Assembly (NCBI GenBank): GCA_964609965.1
Contig: CAZSTS010000004.1
Span: 124,001-188,000, forward strand
Reading direction: 5' to 3'
DNA: 64,000 nucleotides
DNA from: JAHJDR01 sp964609965
GTDB lineage: Bacteria > UBA10199 > JADGCS01
Below the pieces are notes generated by a model. It worked only from the letters and a program-made list of their open reading frames with translations, did no database searches and was not told the DNA's origin. Positions 15,215-24,451 of this stretch are shown here, piece after piece. The stretch's first letter is position 1; every line of letters begins with the position of its first letter. The position numbers and the translations under genes are program-made.

Positions 15215-16288
15215 GTGCGGATCTCCATTTGGGGAACAGGAGTTCTAGAAGAACAGCGAAAAGCAGCTATCATTATGAGCCTGCTAACGCTTGGTCTTTA
15301 TTTTTCAGGCTTATTTGTTTTTCTTACCCCACTTCCTTTTATATATTTTAGTTTAAAATTTAGAAAAGCGTCATTTGTTTCAGCCGTCTGGCCAAGCCTC
15401 ATAATCGTGGCGTGCCTCTATTTACTTGGCACCGATTTCTTTTATAATCTTTATCAAAACCATCCTAAAGCTTATTGGATATTGCCTGTCCCTTTTTTGG
15501 GTCTTATTGAACATTTTAATCATGCTACTGTTATGTTGGCGGGAATTGGTTATTATTGCTTGTTTTTGGGGATGGGCTTTACCATTGTTCGCGCTTTGCT
15601 CTGTTCTCAGAACAGGGTTTTTCAAACGATGGCTTGGTCCGTTTTAGGGATCTTTCTGATTAGCCTTTTGTTGGGTGTTGTTGCGATATTTCCTCAGAGT
15701 GATGTCTTTTTTGCTTCCTACCATAAATCCACTGAGATTATGTTGGAGCAATTTATAGCCACACAGCAACAATCAGGGGCTAGCCTGCATCAGGTTGTTT
15801 CTTTTCAGAGTACGATGAAGGATTATGCAGAAAAAACAGTCTATCTTTTACCTTTTGTGCTTTTGATCGTGGTTTCTTTTCTTTATATTTTCAATCTGCT
15901 TATTGCTAAGCGATTCTATTCTCATTATTTCAAAGAATTAAAAAAAACCAATTTAACGGTTTTTCGTATTCCCTTTATTGTTGTTTGGCCGGTGCTGGGG
16001 GTTGCCTTATTATTGCTCTTAAATGAGGTTCTTATTAAGACTGAGGGGTTATTTTATTTTTTTCTAAACATACTTCTTTCAGCGATAGTGGTTTATTTTC
16101 TCCAAGGGATCTCCATAGGAGTTTTCTTACTAGATAAGAAAAAGATTTTTGGGTTTACGCGATTGTTTATTTATTTTGGGGTTCTTCTTTTAGGTGAGGT
16201 TACGTTGTTTATTTTTGCTGCATTAGGTTTTGCGGACAATTGGCTTGATTTGCGCAAACTCGAACAGGATCCAGCTCAACAAAGCTGA
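15215..16288 (+). CDS. DUF2232 (YybS-like) integral membrane protein
   Basis: 357 residues with about eight to nine hydrophobic segments. Position directly after rpsR and the overall pattern match the DUF2232/YybS family found beside ribosomal genes in many bacteria; its function is unknown. The GTG start at 15215 is supported by GGTGGAGG six bases upstream. A short stem (CAGCT/AGCTG, 16272-16287) with a following T-rich stretch overlaps the gene end and might act as a weak terminator. Confidence 0.7.
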   Translation: MRISIWGTGVLEEQRKAAIIMSLLTLGLYFSGLFVFLTPLPFIYFSLKFRKASFVSAVWPSLIIVACLYLLGTDFFYNLYQNHPKAYWILPVPFLGLIEHFNHATVMLAGIGYYCLFLGMGFTIVRALLCSQNRVFQTMAWSVLGIFLISLLLGVVAIFPQSDVFFASYHKSTEIMLEQFIATQQQSGASLHQVVSFQSTMKDYAEKTVYLLPFVLLIVVSFLYIFNLLIAKRFYSHYFKELKKTNLTVFRIPFIVVWPVLGVALLLLLNEVLIKTEGLFYFFLNILLSAIVVYFLQGISIGVFLLDKKKIFGFTRLFIYFGVLLLGEVTLFIFAALGFADNWLDLRKLEQDPAQQS

Positions 16289-16435
16289 GTATTTTCCTCT
16301 TTTTCTACGCCATAAGATAAAAAGGGAAGGCAGGTTAATGGCGCCATTTCTTTGTTGAAAATCAAGGGCGTCAATAATGTGACAACACGTTATTTATAAA
16401 GAATTTCAATAGGGTTCATGTATTTGATGACCGCA

Positions 16436-16465
16436 TTGACAAAAATATTTGATTTTTTGTATGAG
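16436..16465 (+). promoter_or_regulatory. Probable promoter of ispE
   Basis: TTGACA (16436-16441) followed after 18 nt by TATGAG (16460-16465). The predicted RNA would start about 80 nt before the ispE ATG. Confidence 0.45.
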
Positions 16466-16552
16466 CTTCAAAGCAAGAGATCAGGCACCGAAAAATAAGG
16501 AGCCTCGTAAAGCTAAGAAGGCAGTGCTTATTTTTTTTAAAAGGAGAATGGG

Positions 16553-17419
16553 ATGAAAATAATCAAACTCAAATCACCTGCAAAAATCAACATGAGATTG
16601 GACGTTCTAAATAAAAGGCAGGATGGCAATCATGATTTGAGGATGATTAATACCCAAGTTAGTATTTATGATGAAATAGAATGTGAGCTTATCGAAAAGG
16701 GCATCAAGGTTGAGTGTATGAATGATAGCAATGTACCAGACGGTGAGCGGAACATAGTCTACGGTGTTGCCAAAGAGATTCTGGCCTATTCGAACAAGAA
16801 CATAGGCGTTCATATTAAAATCAAAAAGAACATTCCTAGCGCTGCTGGTATGGGCGGAGGCTCTAGTAATGCTGCTGCTGTTCTCACGGGTTTAAACGAG
16901 CTATTAAAGATTAATTTGTCTAAAGATAAGCTTATGAAGATAGGGCTTAGATTTGGGGCTGATGTCCCTTTCTTTGTTTTTGGTGCCCCTGCCGTGGCAA
17001 AGGGTGTTGGAGAGCAATTAGTTAAGATAAAAAAACTACCCAAGCTCCCTTTGGTGGTGATCACACCTAATGTTCTTGTTTCGACAAAGTGGGCTTATGA
17101 ACATTATGTAGCTGCCAATGACAACAGTTTAAGTGTTCCTGAGTTGTCTGATGACATTCCTTTACAATTTGCGACTAAAAAATCAGTTATTAAGTATTTA
17201 AATAACGATTTGGAGTCTGTTACAAAGAAGAAGCATCCAGTTATAGAAGATCTGAAAAAAGTTCTTAAAAAAACAGGCGCTCTTGCTGCACAGATGACAG
17301 GATCAGGGCCAAGTGTTTTTGGAATTTATCCTAATAAAGAAATGGCAGAGATTGCTTGTAAAAAGATTCAAGCTAAGGTTGCTGACTGCCGTATTTTTCT
17401 AGCAGAAAATATCACATAA
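16553..17419 (+). CDS. ispE: 4-diphosphocytidyl-2-C-methyl-D-erythritol kinase
   Basis: 288 residues, GHMP kinase family. KSPAKINMRLDV at the N-terminus, the ATP-binding loop IPSAAGMGGGSSNAAA near 94-109, and the C-terminal MTGSGPSVFGI motif are all present. It phosphorylates CDP-methylerythritol in the non-mevalonate isoprenoid pathway. AAAAGGAGAATGGG supplies a good ribosome site. spoVG follows, a conserved pairing in many bacteria. Confidence 0.96.
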   Translation: MKIIKLKSPAKINMRLDVLNKRQDGNHDLRMINTQVSIYDEIECELIEKGIKVECMNDSNVPDGERNIVYGVAKEILAYSNKNIGVHIKIKKNIPSAAGMGGGSSNAAAVLTGLNELLKINLSKDKLMKIGLRFGADVPFFVFGAPAVAKGVGEQLVKIKKLPKLPLVVITPNVLVSTKWAYEHYVAANDNSLSVPELSDDIPLQFATKKSVIKYLNNDLESVTKKKHPVIEDLKKVLKKTGALAAQMTGSGPSVFGIYPNKEMAEIACKKIQAKVADCRIFLAENIT

Positions 17420-17567
17420 CCAAACCCTCGTTTGCTACAATATATAAAATTCATAGCATAGTGGATTCACTGATAGTTTTCGTTTGCTGAAATAACTTGT
17501 CAAAAATAATTCACGTGATAAGGATATGCTCATGCAAGACACAAAGACAGACAATGGAGGATTCAGC

Positions 17568-17942
17568 ATGGAAGTTACAGAAACTAGAATTTTTCTGGCC
17601 GAGGAAGATCGTTTAAAGGCATATGTTACAGTAACCTTTAATGACTGTTTTGTTGTTCGTGATTTAAAAGTAATTAATGGAAACGGTGGTTTGTTTGTAG
17701 CCATGCCATCTAAAAAGAAAAAAGATGGCACATATAAAGATATTGCACACCCCATTAATAGTGATTTTAGAAGCTACCTAGAAAATCTTATTTTAGAAAA
17801 ATATAAAGACGAACTCAAAATGGTTGAGGCGGGATTTCCTGTCAAAAGAGAATCCGAAGAACCCGTTCGCACATCTGACAACAGCATTGTAACACCCCCT
17901 GCATCGGTAATTGATGTCAAAGAACAAAAGCAGGACGCCTAA
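17568..17942 (+). CDS. spoVG: SpoVG-family RNA/DNA-binding regulator
   Basis: 124 residues. MEVTETRIFLAEEDRLKAYV, FVVRDLKVINGNGGLFVAMP and IAHPINSDFR are the SpoVG core; a variable acidic tail follows. SpoVG is a site-specific nucleic-acid-binding regulator in firmicutes and spirochaetes. Upstream in-frame ATGs exist at 17526 and 17532, but GGAGG just before 17568 and the family start favour 17568. Probably transcribed with ispE. Confidence 0.9.
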   Translation: MEVTETRIFLAEEDRLKAYVTVTFNDCFVVRDLKVINGNGGLFVAMPSKKKKDGTYKDIAHPINSDFRSYLENLILEKYKDELKMVEAGFPVKRESEEPVRTSDNSIVTPPASVIDVKEQKQDA

Positions 17943-17978
17943 CAAAGGCCAAAATCAAAAAGCATCCACCTAATCTAA

Positions 17979-18713
17979 TCAAAGATAAACTGGCACATCA
18001 AAAACTTCTTGGAGGCGTTTTTCTTCAAAGGCTTCTTTAGTGTTTCCACAAAACATAAGTTCTGAATTTTTTAAGAATACAACCTGATGAAAGTAAGAAG
18101 AAACATCTGAGAAGCTGTGCATCACCGCTATGATGGTTTTGCCATGATTTTGGTTTAGGTTTTTAAGGATGCTGAGTATTTCTCTTTTGTTTTTAATATC
18201 TAGGTGATTGAAGGGCTCATCTAATAAAATGGCCTCAGTGTTTTGAACTATGGCACGAGCCAAGAGAACGCGTTGTTTTTCTCCACCTGAAAGAGTTGAA
18301 ACATCACGGTTTTTAAGGCTGAATAGATTTAATTTTTTGAGTGTGTCCGTTGTTGTTTGGAAGTCTTCTTGTTGGTTAAGAAGGCTTTTTTGCCAAGAAA
18401 AACGTCCCATCATCACAAATTCGCTCACAGTAAAGGGAAAATTAGTTGGAAACTCCTGTGGAACAAAGGCAGTTTTCCTTGCCATGTCTTTAGCGTTGTA
18501 GGTGTTTGTGTTTTTCTCTTCAACAAAGACAGAGCCTTGGTTAGGTTTAAGATAAGAGCTCAAGATTTTTAAAAGTGTGGTTTTGCCAGCGCCATTAAGT
18601 CCCATGATGGCGAGCATTGAGCCTTTTGAAATGTTCAAAGAAATGTCTTTGAGTAGGTGTTTTTTGTTTTTTTGATCAGGAAGTGTGTAGGTTATGTTTT
18701 GTAGCTTAAACAT
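17979..18713 (-). CDS. ABC transporter ATP-binding protein, iron-siderophore/cobalamin type
   Basis: 244 residues. Walker A GLNGAGKT near 38, Q-loop VPQEFPTN, signature LSGGEKQR near 141, Walker B ILLDEP and the switch His (AVMHSF). The PFTVSEFVMMGRF segment is typical of FecE/BtuD/ZnuC-like ATPases. No permease or binding protein lies next to it, so the partner must be elsewhere and the substrate is unknown. Its 5' side abuts a composite repeat. Confidence 0.85.
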   Translation of the reverse strand: MFKLQNITYTLPDQKNKKHLLKDISLNISKGSMLAIMGLNGAGKTTLLKILSSYLKPNQGSVFVEEKNTNTYNAKDMARKTAFVPQEFPTNFPFTVSEFVMMGRFSWQKSLLNQQEDFQTTTDTLKKLNLFSLKNRDVSTLSGGEKQRVLLARAIVQNTEAILLDEPFNHLDIKNKREILSILKNLNQNHGKTIIAVMHSFSDVSSYFHQVVFLKNSELMFCGNTKEAFEEKRLQEVFDVPVYL

Positions 18714-18719
18714 AGTAAT

Positions 18720-18868
18720 GAATATCGAATAATGAACAAGGAATATTGAATATCGAAGTTTGTAGGGGCGTCCCTCGTGGGCGCCCGAAATAAATAATAT
18801 AGTCGGGTAGGCACAAGGCCTACCCCTACTTCAGTATTCGTTATTCCGTGTTTGATATTCATTATTCA
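18720..18868. repeat. Composite repeat: inverted heptad arrays around two palindromes
   Basis: Left arm of five GAATATC-type units (18720-18754), right arm of five complementary units such as GTATTCG and ATATTCA (18834-18868). Between them lie a GGGCG...CGCCC hairpin and a palindrome, GGGTAGGC-ACAAG-GCCTACCC (18805-18825). The 25-mer 18805-18829 is the exact reverse complement of one at 36345-36369. Confidence 0.85.
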
Positions 18869-18941
18869 AAGAGCAAGAGCTCTGCAACTTTAAATAGGAT
18901 CTATGTTAATGTCTGAATTACGCGTCAAAAACAGAGATTTT

Positions 18942-18984
18942 TTAAAAGGAAAAAGCCGGCTTAAGAGGGGGGTCTTAAACCGGC
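18942..18984 (-). terminator. Intrinsic terminator, minus strand
   Basis: A 12-bp stem with one mismatch (18955-18966 with 18973-18984, loop of six G on the plus strand) is followed on the minus strand by CTTTTTCCTTTT. It would end the small transcript proposed next, and any read-through from fusA. Confidence 0.75.
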
Positions 18985-19046
18985 CTTGAGGGGTAAAAGG
19001 GGTAATGAGGGTTCCTCTATAGAAGAGGAATTGGGTCGATTTTCAC
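18945..19046 (-). ncRNA. Candidate ~100-nt small RNA with C-rich loops
   Basis: No frame fits here. A sigma-54-type promoter (19057-19072) predicts a 5' end near 19046. A hairpin TTCCTCT/AGAGGAA (19012-19030) follows, then a single-stranded C-rich stretch (ACCCCTTTTACCCCTC on the minus strand), then the terminator stem with a CCCCCC loop. Promoter, hairpin, C-rich loops and terminator in ~100 nt is the layout of a regulatory RNA that pairs with G-rich ribosome sites. Expression is unproven. Confidence 0.5.
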
Positions 19047-19056
19047 TTATCTAATA

Positions 19057-19072
19057 TGCATAAGTGGTGCCA
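19057..19072 (-). promoter_or_regulatory. Sigma-54-type promoter for the small RNA
   Basis: TGGCACCACTTATGCA on the minus strand matches TGGCACG-N4-TTGCW at all but two specified positions and keeps the GG-N10-GC spacing. Confidence 0.55.
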
Positions 19073-19205
19073 AGTTCGGAAAAAAAATAATCACCGGTAA
19101 CGCACTAATATTATTGAAAAAACAGATTTGGCAGATGTCGATCTTTTATGAGTATGGGGTAAACAGTCCTCAAAGAGGCCTTAGAGGGGTGCTTTTTGTC
19201 ATCTA

Positions 19206-19261
19206 TTTGATAGTGGATCGATGATAGTGGATTGTGGATTGTAGATCGTGAATCGTATATT
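19206..19261. repeat. Heptad array, 8 units
   Basis: Fifty-six bases in 7-nt register, with units such as GTGGATC, GTGGATT and GTAGATC. It ends 14 bases before the end of fusA (its 3' side). Confidence 0.85.
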
Positions 19262-19275
19262 GGCTCACCAAGGAT

Positions 19276-21366
19276 CTACTTCTCATCCTTTTCTTTTAGA
19301 TATTCTTTAATCAGATCTTCTTGGAGTTGTTTGGGCACAGGGGCGTATTTTAGAAATTCCATTGTAAACTCGCCCTTACCTTGTGTGACAGAGCGGATAT
19401 CTGTTGAAAAACCAAACATGGCAGCGAGCGGTGACTCAGCTTGAATCGTAGTGTACCCGTGCTCTGACATTGAGCTCATGACCATGCTTCGTCTTTGGTT
19501 GATTAAGCCTGTGGCTGTCCCCTGAAATTCATCAGGGACTGTGACTTCGAGGTTCATCACTGGCTCGAGAACGATCGGTTTTGCCTTGTTATAATTTTCA
19601 CGAACAAGGGTTTTGGCACATGTCTTAAATGCCATGTCACTAGAATCTACTGGATGAAAATTTCCATCAGTTACGGTCATGCGTACCCCAACAACAGGTT
19701 GTCCAATGAGAAGGCCTTCTTCAAGCTGTGCTTGAAAACCTTTGTCACAAGAAGGGATGTATTCTTTGGGAATAGAGCCCCCGACAGTTTTGTTTATAAA
19801 TTCATAATGAACAGAATCTTCTAAAGGAATGTTTTCCATTGTGGCAATAATCTGTGCGTATTGACCTGCACCACCAGTTTGTTTTTTATGTACGTAATCA
19901 CATTCAATAGGCCTGGTGATCGTTTCGCGGTAAGCTACTTGTGGCTTGCCAACGTCAACTTCGCAAGCATACTCACGCTTCATACGCTCAACATAAATTT
20001 GTAAGTGAAGCTCTCCCATGCCAGAAATGATGGTTTCGTTACTTTCAGGGTCAATCTTGACTCTAAAAGTAGGATCTTCTTTTGTAAAACGATTAAGCGC
20101 TTTAGAGAAATTTTGTGTGCTCTCTTTCTTTTTTGGCGAAATAGAAAGGTCGATCACTGTTTCTGGAACATGCATTGAAGTCATAGAAAAACGGTTCTTG
20201 CCATCAGAAAAAGTATCGCCAGTCACACAGTCTACACCAAACATAGCTACAATATCGCCAGCACCTGCCTCGGTGATGTCTTGCATTTCGTCAGAGTGCA
20301 TACGGATAAGCCGTGGCACTTTGATTTTTTTATTGTCTCGGGTGTCGTAAATAAAATCGCCTTTTTTTAACGTGCCTTGATAAATTCGCATGTAAGTTAA
20401 CTGGCCGAAGCGTCCGTCTTCGAGCTTGAAAGCAAGTGCGACTAAAGATTTTCCGTCATCACTTTCAAGCACTACAGGAGCTTCATGGTCTTCTAAATCA
20501 AGGGCCTTGTTTTTGACTTCATCTGGTGAAGGCAGGAAATTACAAACAGCATCCATGAGCGGTTGTACGCCTTTGTTTTTGAAAGCGCTTCCCATATAGG
20601 CGGGTACAAATCGACGTGCGATTGTAGCGCGTCTAATGCCTTGTATGAGATCTTCTTTTGTAACAGGTTTTCCTTCGAGAAAAAGATCGGCAATCACATC
20701 GTCTACATTAGCAACTTCTTCGATGAGTGAGTTGTGATATTCTTCGGCTTCTTTTTTCATGTTTTCGGGAATGTCTTCGTACGTAACGTTTTCGCCATTG
20801 TCTCCCAAAAAGTAAACGGCTTTCATTTCTAAAAGATCAACAATTCCTTTAAAATCATCTTCTAAGCCAATGGGCAGACAAAGAGGGTGTGCGTTGATAT
20901 CGAGTTTTTCTTTGAGCTGAGAAACAACGCGTAAAGGGTTGGCTCCTGAGCGGTCGAGTTTATTTACAAAGGCTATACGTGGCACTTTGTATCGGTTCAT
21001 TTGTCTTGTGACTGTGAGTGATTGAGATTGTACGCCAGCAACACCACAGAGAACAAGAATAGCGCCATCAAGCACACGCAAGGCTCTTTCAACCTCAACA
21101 GTAAAATCAACGTGTCCAGGTGTATCAATTATATTAATTGTATTGTCTCCCCAGTCTACATGGGTGGCGGCTGATTGAATTGTGATTCCTTTTTCGCGCT
21201 CGAGATCCATGGAATCCATTTTTGCACCAACACCACACTTGCCTTTTACTTCGGCAATGCGATGAATTCTTCCAGCGTAATAAAGCATCCTTTCACTCAC
21301 GGTGGTTTTTCCTGAATCAATGTGGGCTGAGATGCCGACGTTTCTGTGTAAAGCTATATCTTTCAT
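19276..21366 (-). CDS. fusA: Elongation factor G (mitochondrial/spirochaete EF-G1 type)
   Basis: 696 residues from the ATG at 21366. The P-loop is AHIDSGKT (14-21), then DTPGHVDF and NKLD; domains II-V follow to the C-terminus. Wording such as MDLEREKGITIQSAATHVDW, VAGVQSQSLT and GSAFKNKGVQ resembles mitochondrial EF-G1 and the spdEFG1 group rather than standard FusA. In organisms with that form, a second EF-G handles ribosome recycling; I cannot see one here. The frame is open upstream to 21801, but that part translates a heptad array and is not coding. GGAAAG precedes the chosen ATG. It is not in a str operon. Confidence 0.93.
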   Translation of the reverse strand: MKDIALHRNVGISAHIDSGKTTVSERMLYYAGRIHRIAEVKGKCGVGAKMDSMDLEREKGITIQSAATHVDWGDNTINIIDTPGHVDFTVEVERALRVLDGAILVLCGVAGVQSQSLTVTRQMNRYKVPRIAFVNKLDRSGANPLRVVSQLKEKLDINAHPLCLPIGLEDDFKGIVDLLEMKAVYFLGDNGENVTYEDIPENMKKEAEEYHNSLIEEVANVDDVIADLFLEGKPVTKEDLIQGIRRATIARRFVPAYMGSAFKNKGVQPLMDAVCNFLPSPDEVKNKALDLEDHEAPVVLESDDGKSLVALAFKLEDGRFGQLTYMRIYQGTLKKGDFIYDTRDNKKIKVPRLIRMHSDEMQDITEAGAGDIVAMFGVDCVTGDTFSDGKNRFSMTSMHVPETVIDLSISPKKKESTQNFSKALNRFTKEDPTFRVKIDPESNETIISGMGELHLQIYVERMKREYACEVDVGKPQVAYRETITRPIECDYVHKKQTGGAGQYAQIIATMENIPLEDSVHYEFINKTVGGSIPKEYIPSCDKGFQAQLEEGLLIGQPVVGVRMTVTDGNFHPVDSSDMAFKTCAKTLVRENYNKAKPIVLEPVMNLEVTVPDEFQGTATGLINQRRSMVMSSMSEHGYTTIQAESPLAAMFGFSTDIRSVTQGKGEFTMEFLKYAPVPKQLQEDLIKEYLKEKDEK

Positions 21367-21454
21367 TTTCTTTCCGTTTTTCACCAGATCCTGGTTGGGT
21401 TGTCTTTCAATGGTCACTTTATTTTCTTTGTTTCTGTCCTTCAGCTTTATGACC

Positions 21455-21460
21455 ATTATA
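21455..21460 (-). promoter_or_regulatory. -10 box (TATAAT) upstream of fusA
   Basis: A perfect TATAAT on the minus strand about 90 bases before the fusA ATG. No good -35 is present at 16-18 nt spacing. Confidence 0.4.
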
Positions 21461-21547
21461 TAATAAAGCGAGCGGCTTACTAGCATAAAATTACTGGGAA
21501 AATAAAGAGTTTTTATACGACGCATAATTTTATCAATGATTTTGGAG

Positions 21548-21638
21548 GGATGCCGGATGCTGGATACTGGATGCTTGATGTTGGATGTTGGATGCTTGAT
21601 GCTGGATACGATAGGCGATAAGCGATAATCGATAGGGT
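21548..21638. repeat. Heptad array, 13 units (91 nt)
   Basis: Nine GGATGCT-type units run without loss of register into four ATAAGCG-type units. It fills the space between the divergent fusA and amrS genes. Same unit number as the array at 25566. Confidence 0.9.
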
Positions 21639-21655
21639 TTCTCAGAAGAATAAAA

Positions 21656-22672
21656 ATGAAACACGTAATTAAAACAAAATATTGGCATAAATTAGATGAT
21701 GGGCGTGTGCAATGCGATCTTTGCCCACGGTTTTGCAAGCTCAAAGAAGGGAACAAGGGATTGTGTTTTGTGCGGGAGTGCCAGTGTGGTGAAGTTGTCA
21801 TGACGAGCTATGGACGTTCCACAGGGTTTCAGGTTGATCCCATAGAGAAAAAACCTCTCAATCATTTCTTGCCTGGAACAAAAGTTTTTTCTTTTGGGAC
21901 TGCTGGTTGTAATCTCTCCTGTGTGTTTTGCCAAAATTGGCATATGAGTCGCTCTCGCCAAACAGATCTTATGGCTAGTGTGGCGATGCCTGCTGAAATT
22001 GCTGGGGCGGCAAAAAAACAAGGGTGCAAATCGGTTGCTTTTACATACAATGATCCTGTGATCTTTATGGAGTATGCGGTCGACACAGCTAAAGAGTGTC
22101 ACAAAATCGGAATCAAAACAGTGGCAGTCACAGCGGGCGTGATTTGTGAAGAGCCAAGAAAAGGTTTTTTCAAACACATTGATGCAGCAAACGTTGATCT
22201 TAAGGCCTTTAGCGAAGAGTTCTATCAAAAAAATTGTTCAGGTGATTTTCAAACAGTGCTCGACACCTTAATCTATCTCAAAAAAGAAACTAATGTTTGG
22301 GTGGAGATCACAACGCTTCTTATTCCAGGAGAAAACGATTCTGATAATGAACTCGATAAAATGACAAAGTGGATTTTCTCAGAACTTGGTCCTGATGTTC
22401 CTCTTCACTTCAGTGCGTTTCATCCAGACTTTAAAATGCTCGACAAACCACGCACACCAACAGCAACTCTTATCAAGGCGCGAGACATCGCCATCAAAAA
22501 CGGACTTCACTACGTTTACACGGGCAATGTCTCTGACAAAGAATCTCAGAGCACTTACTGTCACAAATGCCAAAAAACCCTCATAGGCCGTGATTGGTAT
22601 TCATTGAGTGATTATAATCTTGAGGGAAACAAGTGCAAATTCTGTGGAGCTGAGTGTGCGGGGGTGTTTTAG
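21656..22672 (+). CDS. amrS: AmmeMemoRadiSam-system radical SAM enzyme
   Basis: 338 residues. The radical-SAM cluster motif CNLSCVFC lies at about 85-92; an N-terminal CDLCPRFCKL cluster and a C-terminal pair of CxxC motifs (CHKCQ, CKFCGAEC) flank the barrel. This is the PflA-like AmrS architecture. Its usual partners, Memo and AMMECR1-type proteins, are not adjacent. The reaction of the system is unknown. No Shine-Dalgarno stands between the heptad array and the ATG. Confidence 0.85.
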   Translation: MKHVIKTKYWHKLDDGRVQCDLCPRFCKLKEGNKGLCFVRECQCGEVVMTSYGRSTGFQVDPIEKKPLNHFLPGTKVFSFGTAGCNLSCVFCQNWHMSRSRQTDLMASVAMPAEIAGAAKKQGCKSVAFTYNDPVIFMEYAVDTAKECHKIGIKTVAVTAGVICEEPRKGFFKHIDAANVDLKAFSEEFYQKNCSGDFQTVLDTLIYLKKETNVWVEITTLLIPGENDSDNELDKMTKWIFSELGPDVPLHFSAFHPDFKMLDKPRTPTATLIKARDIAIKNGLHYVYTGNVSDKESQSTYCHKCQKTLIGRDWYSLSDYNLEGNKCKFCGAECAGVF

Positions 22673-22684
22673 TTTGTATCAATC

Positions 22685-24172
22685 TTAACTCAGATCCCCT
22701 TGTGTGGTTCGCATGATTACAACATCTTCTTTTTCAGCTAGCCGAGCATTTTCTAGATCAGCAAACTGCCAACTGAGGGTTGGATAGCGGCTTTGTGCTA
22801 TCATGGCCTCATAAAACCCAGTTCTCACAGCATCTGTGAGATCGCCATCTGGATCAGTTTCTCCTACAGCTAAAAACTGTTCAAAGGTGTAGTTGATCAG
22901 ACTATATGACCATTTAAAACTTCCAGGATAGGCATCAAAAATCGTAGCTAGGGTTTTGATTTGTTGAGCATTCACATCATTAAAACTTAGTGTAAATGCA
23001 GTGCTTGTTGCATCTAAGGAACTATAATCGGGTGTTCGCATGGACATCACTATTTGTGAAATAGCCACACCTCTTATGCCTTCATCATTTGTGCTCATGG
23101 CTACATTTTCTAAATAAGCTAGATATGCTTTATCAAAAGGTTTTAACCTAGAGGAATATAATTCCAGGCGGTCGAGGCGCGCTATTTCCGCTTTATGATA
23201 TTCAAGAGATCTAGGCCTTTCTCTTCCTTCAGTGAGTTCAGCTAGCAATCGAATAGCTTTACCTCCTACGGCTTCATCAGCGGTAAAGGCCACGAGTCTA
23301 TTCACGGCCCATTCTCTTTGCTCAGAAGGAGGCTGTGAAAGAGTTCTTTGTCCCATGTAAATTCTTGTGAAATCATTCGTGTCTAATATAACTGCCAAGA
23401 CCTGTATGGCAATGCACCGTTCTCTTTCGGTCCCTGTTTCTAATCTTCCAACCAAGTCTTGAGTGCTCTGCCTGTGTGCTGAAAGCATTGCTAAAGTACG
23501 TATTGTGCGTTCATATGTAACGCCATCGACCTCTTTTGCCGCTTGAACAAGGGCTTCTTCAGCTAGTAAAGAATATTCTTCAGATGCCACACCAATATCT
23601 CCTAAAAGACCAGGGATGTTCCAGGCGCGGTGTTGCTTTGAGACCATGGCCTGGTGTAGGCATTCAGTCATTCTTGCAAAATTTTCGGGACTAGCTGTAG
23701 CCACCTCTTGTATGCCGCTTTTTGCTTTGTTATAAAGACCGTGCTCTCGATGGGCATGTGCAGATTTGTAGTCAAGCATTGAGCTTACCAATAAATCCAT
23801 ATCAGCATCAGTTGCATTAGCTGGGTTAGCTGCTGCTTTTTTTACTTCAGTTGATCTCATGAGATCTCTTGTCAAACAAACAAGAGGGAGAGTTTTTCCA
23901 TGTTTGCGTGCTGCGATCATGAGACCTTTGCCTGTTCCCTTAGATGCTACGGCTAATAGGACTGCTTGAAGGAGCATGTCTGGGCCTCCTGTCATTCCAA
24001 TGTCATTGAGATGTGCAAGTGGTGCATTAGGTCCTACATCATTGCCTTCTTGAACAAGTGCCGTTGTTCCTGTTGCGACTCCATTTGTAAGTAAGTTTGT
24101 TCCTAATGCTGTTGCGCCTTCAGTGGCAGCTGCGCTTGAGGCAACCATGCCTTGAACTAGTGTTGTGCTCAT
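22685..24172 (-). CDS. Unknown 495-residue protein, mostly helical
   Basis: No family recognised. There is no signal peptide; the first ~45 residues are rich in Ser, Thr, Ala and Gly, like the N-terminus of the unknown protein at 54912-56483. The body looks like repeated short helices (for example EEALVQAAKEV, ERTIRTLAMLSAH, ERCIAIQVLAVIL), suggesting an ARM/HEAT-like solenoid. GGGA precedes the ATG by six bases. It is convergent with amrS and divergent from the hydrolase gene. An exported effector is one possibility; nothing proves it. Confidence 0.65.
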   Translation of the reverse strand: MSTTLVQGMVASSAAATEGATALGTNLLTNGVATGTTALVQEGNDVGPNAPLAHLNDIGMTGGPDMLLQAVLLAVASKGTGKGLMIAARKHGKTLPLVCLTRDLMRSTEVKKAAANPANATDADMDLLVSSMLDYKSAHAHREHGLYNKAKSGIQEVATASPENFARMTECLHQAMVSKQHRAWNIPGLLGDIGVASEEYSLLAEEALVQAAKEVDGVTYERTIRTLAMLSAHRQSTQDLVGRLETGTERERCIAIQVLAVILDTNDFTRIYMGQRTLSQPPSEQREWAVNRLVAFTADEAVGGKAIRLLAELTEGRERPRSLEYHKAEIARLDRLELYSSRLKPFDKAYLAYLENVAMSTNDEGIRGVAISQIVMSMRTPDYSSLDATSTAFTLSFNDVNAQQIKTLATIFDAYPGSFKWSYSLINYTFEQFLAVGETDPDGDLTDAVRTGFYEAMIAQSRYPTLSWQFADLENARLAEKEDVVIMRTTQGDLS

Positions 24173-24367
24173 GTAAATTCCCTGTATTAAGATTTATGCC
24201 CGATTTTCTATATGCATTATCTATTATCGACGAAAATTTTGAAAAGTTGCTAGGAAGGTGGTTTTGGATTCTGGGCACGGGGGAGCATATAACTCAATCA
24301 TAACAAGCGCTTAAGGCTGTTATAGTCAAAATATTATACATAAGAGAAAAACTTAGCAACTTTTGGC

Positions 24368-24383
24368 GTTTTCTGCAGAAAAC
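24368..24383. promoter_or_regulatory. 16-bp palindrome upstream of the hydrolase gene
   Basis: GTTTTCTGCAGAAAAC is a perfect palindrome about 70 bases before the ATG at 24452. It may be a repressor site; no regulator can be named. Confidence 0.25.
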
Positions 24384-24451
24384 ACAGCCAGGATTGGGAT
24401 TGAAAACTAATGGGTGTGGCAGAAGAGGGAATAACAAATTAGGAGAAGTGT

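Noticed and set aside
21367..21801. N-terminal extension of EF-G
   Set aside because: It translates a heptad array and promoter region; the family start is at 21366.
24272..24287. GG-N10-GC spacing upstream of the hydrolase gene
   Set aside because: The -12 half lacks TTGC and it lies ~165 bases away; chance match in a G-run.
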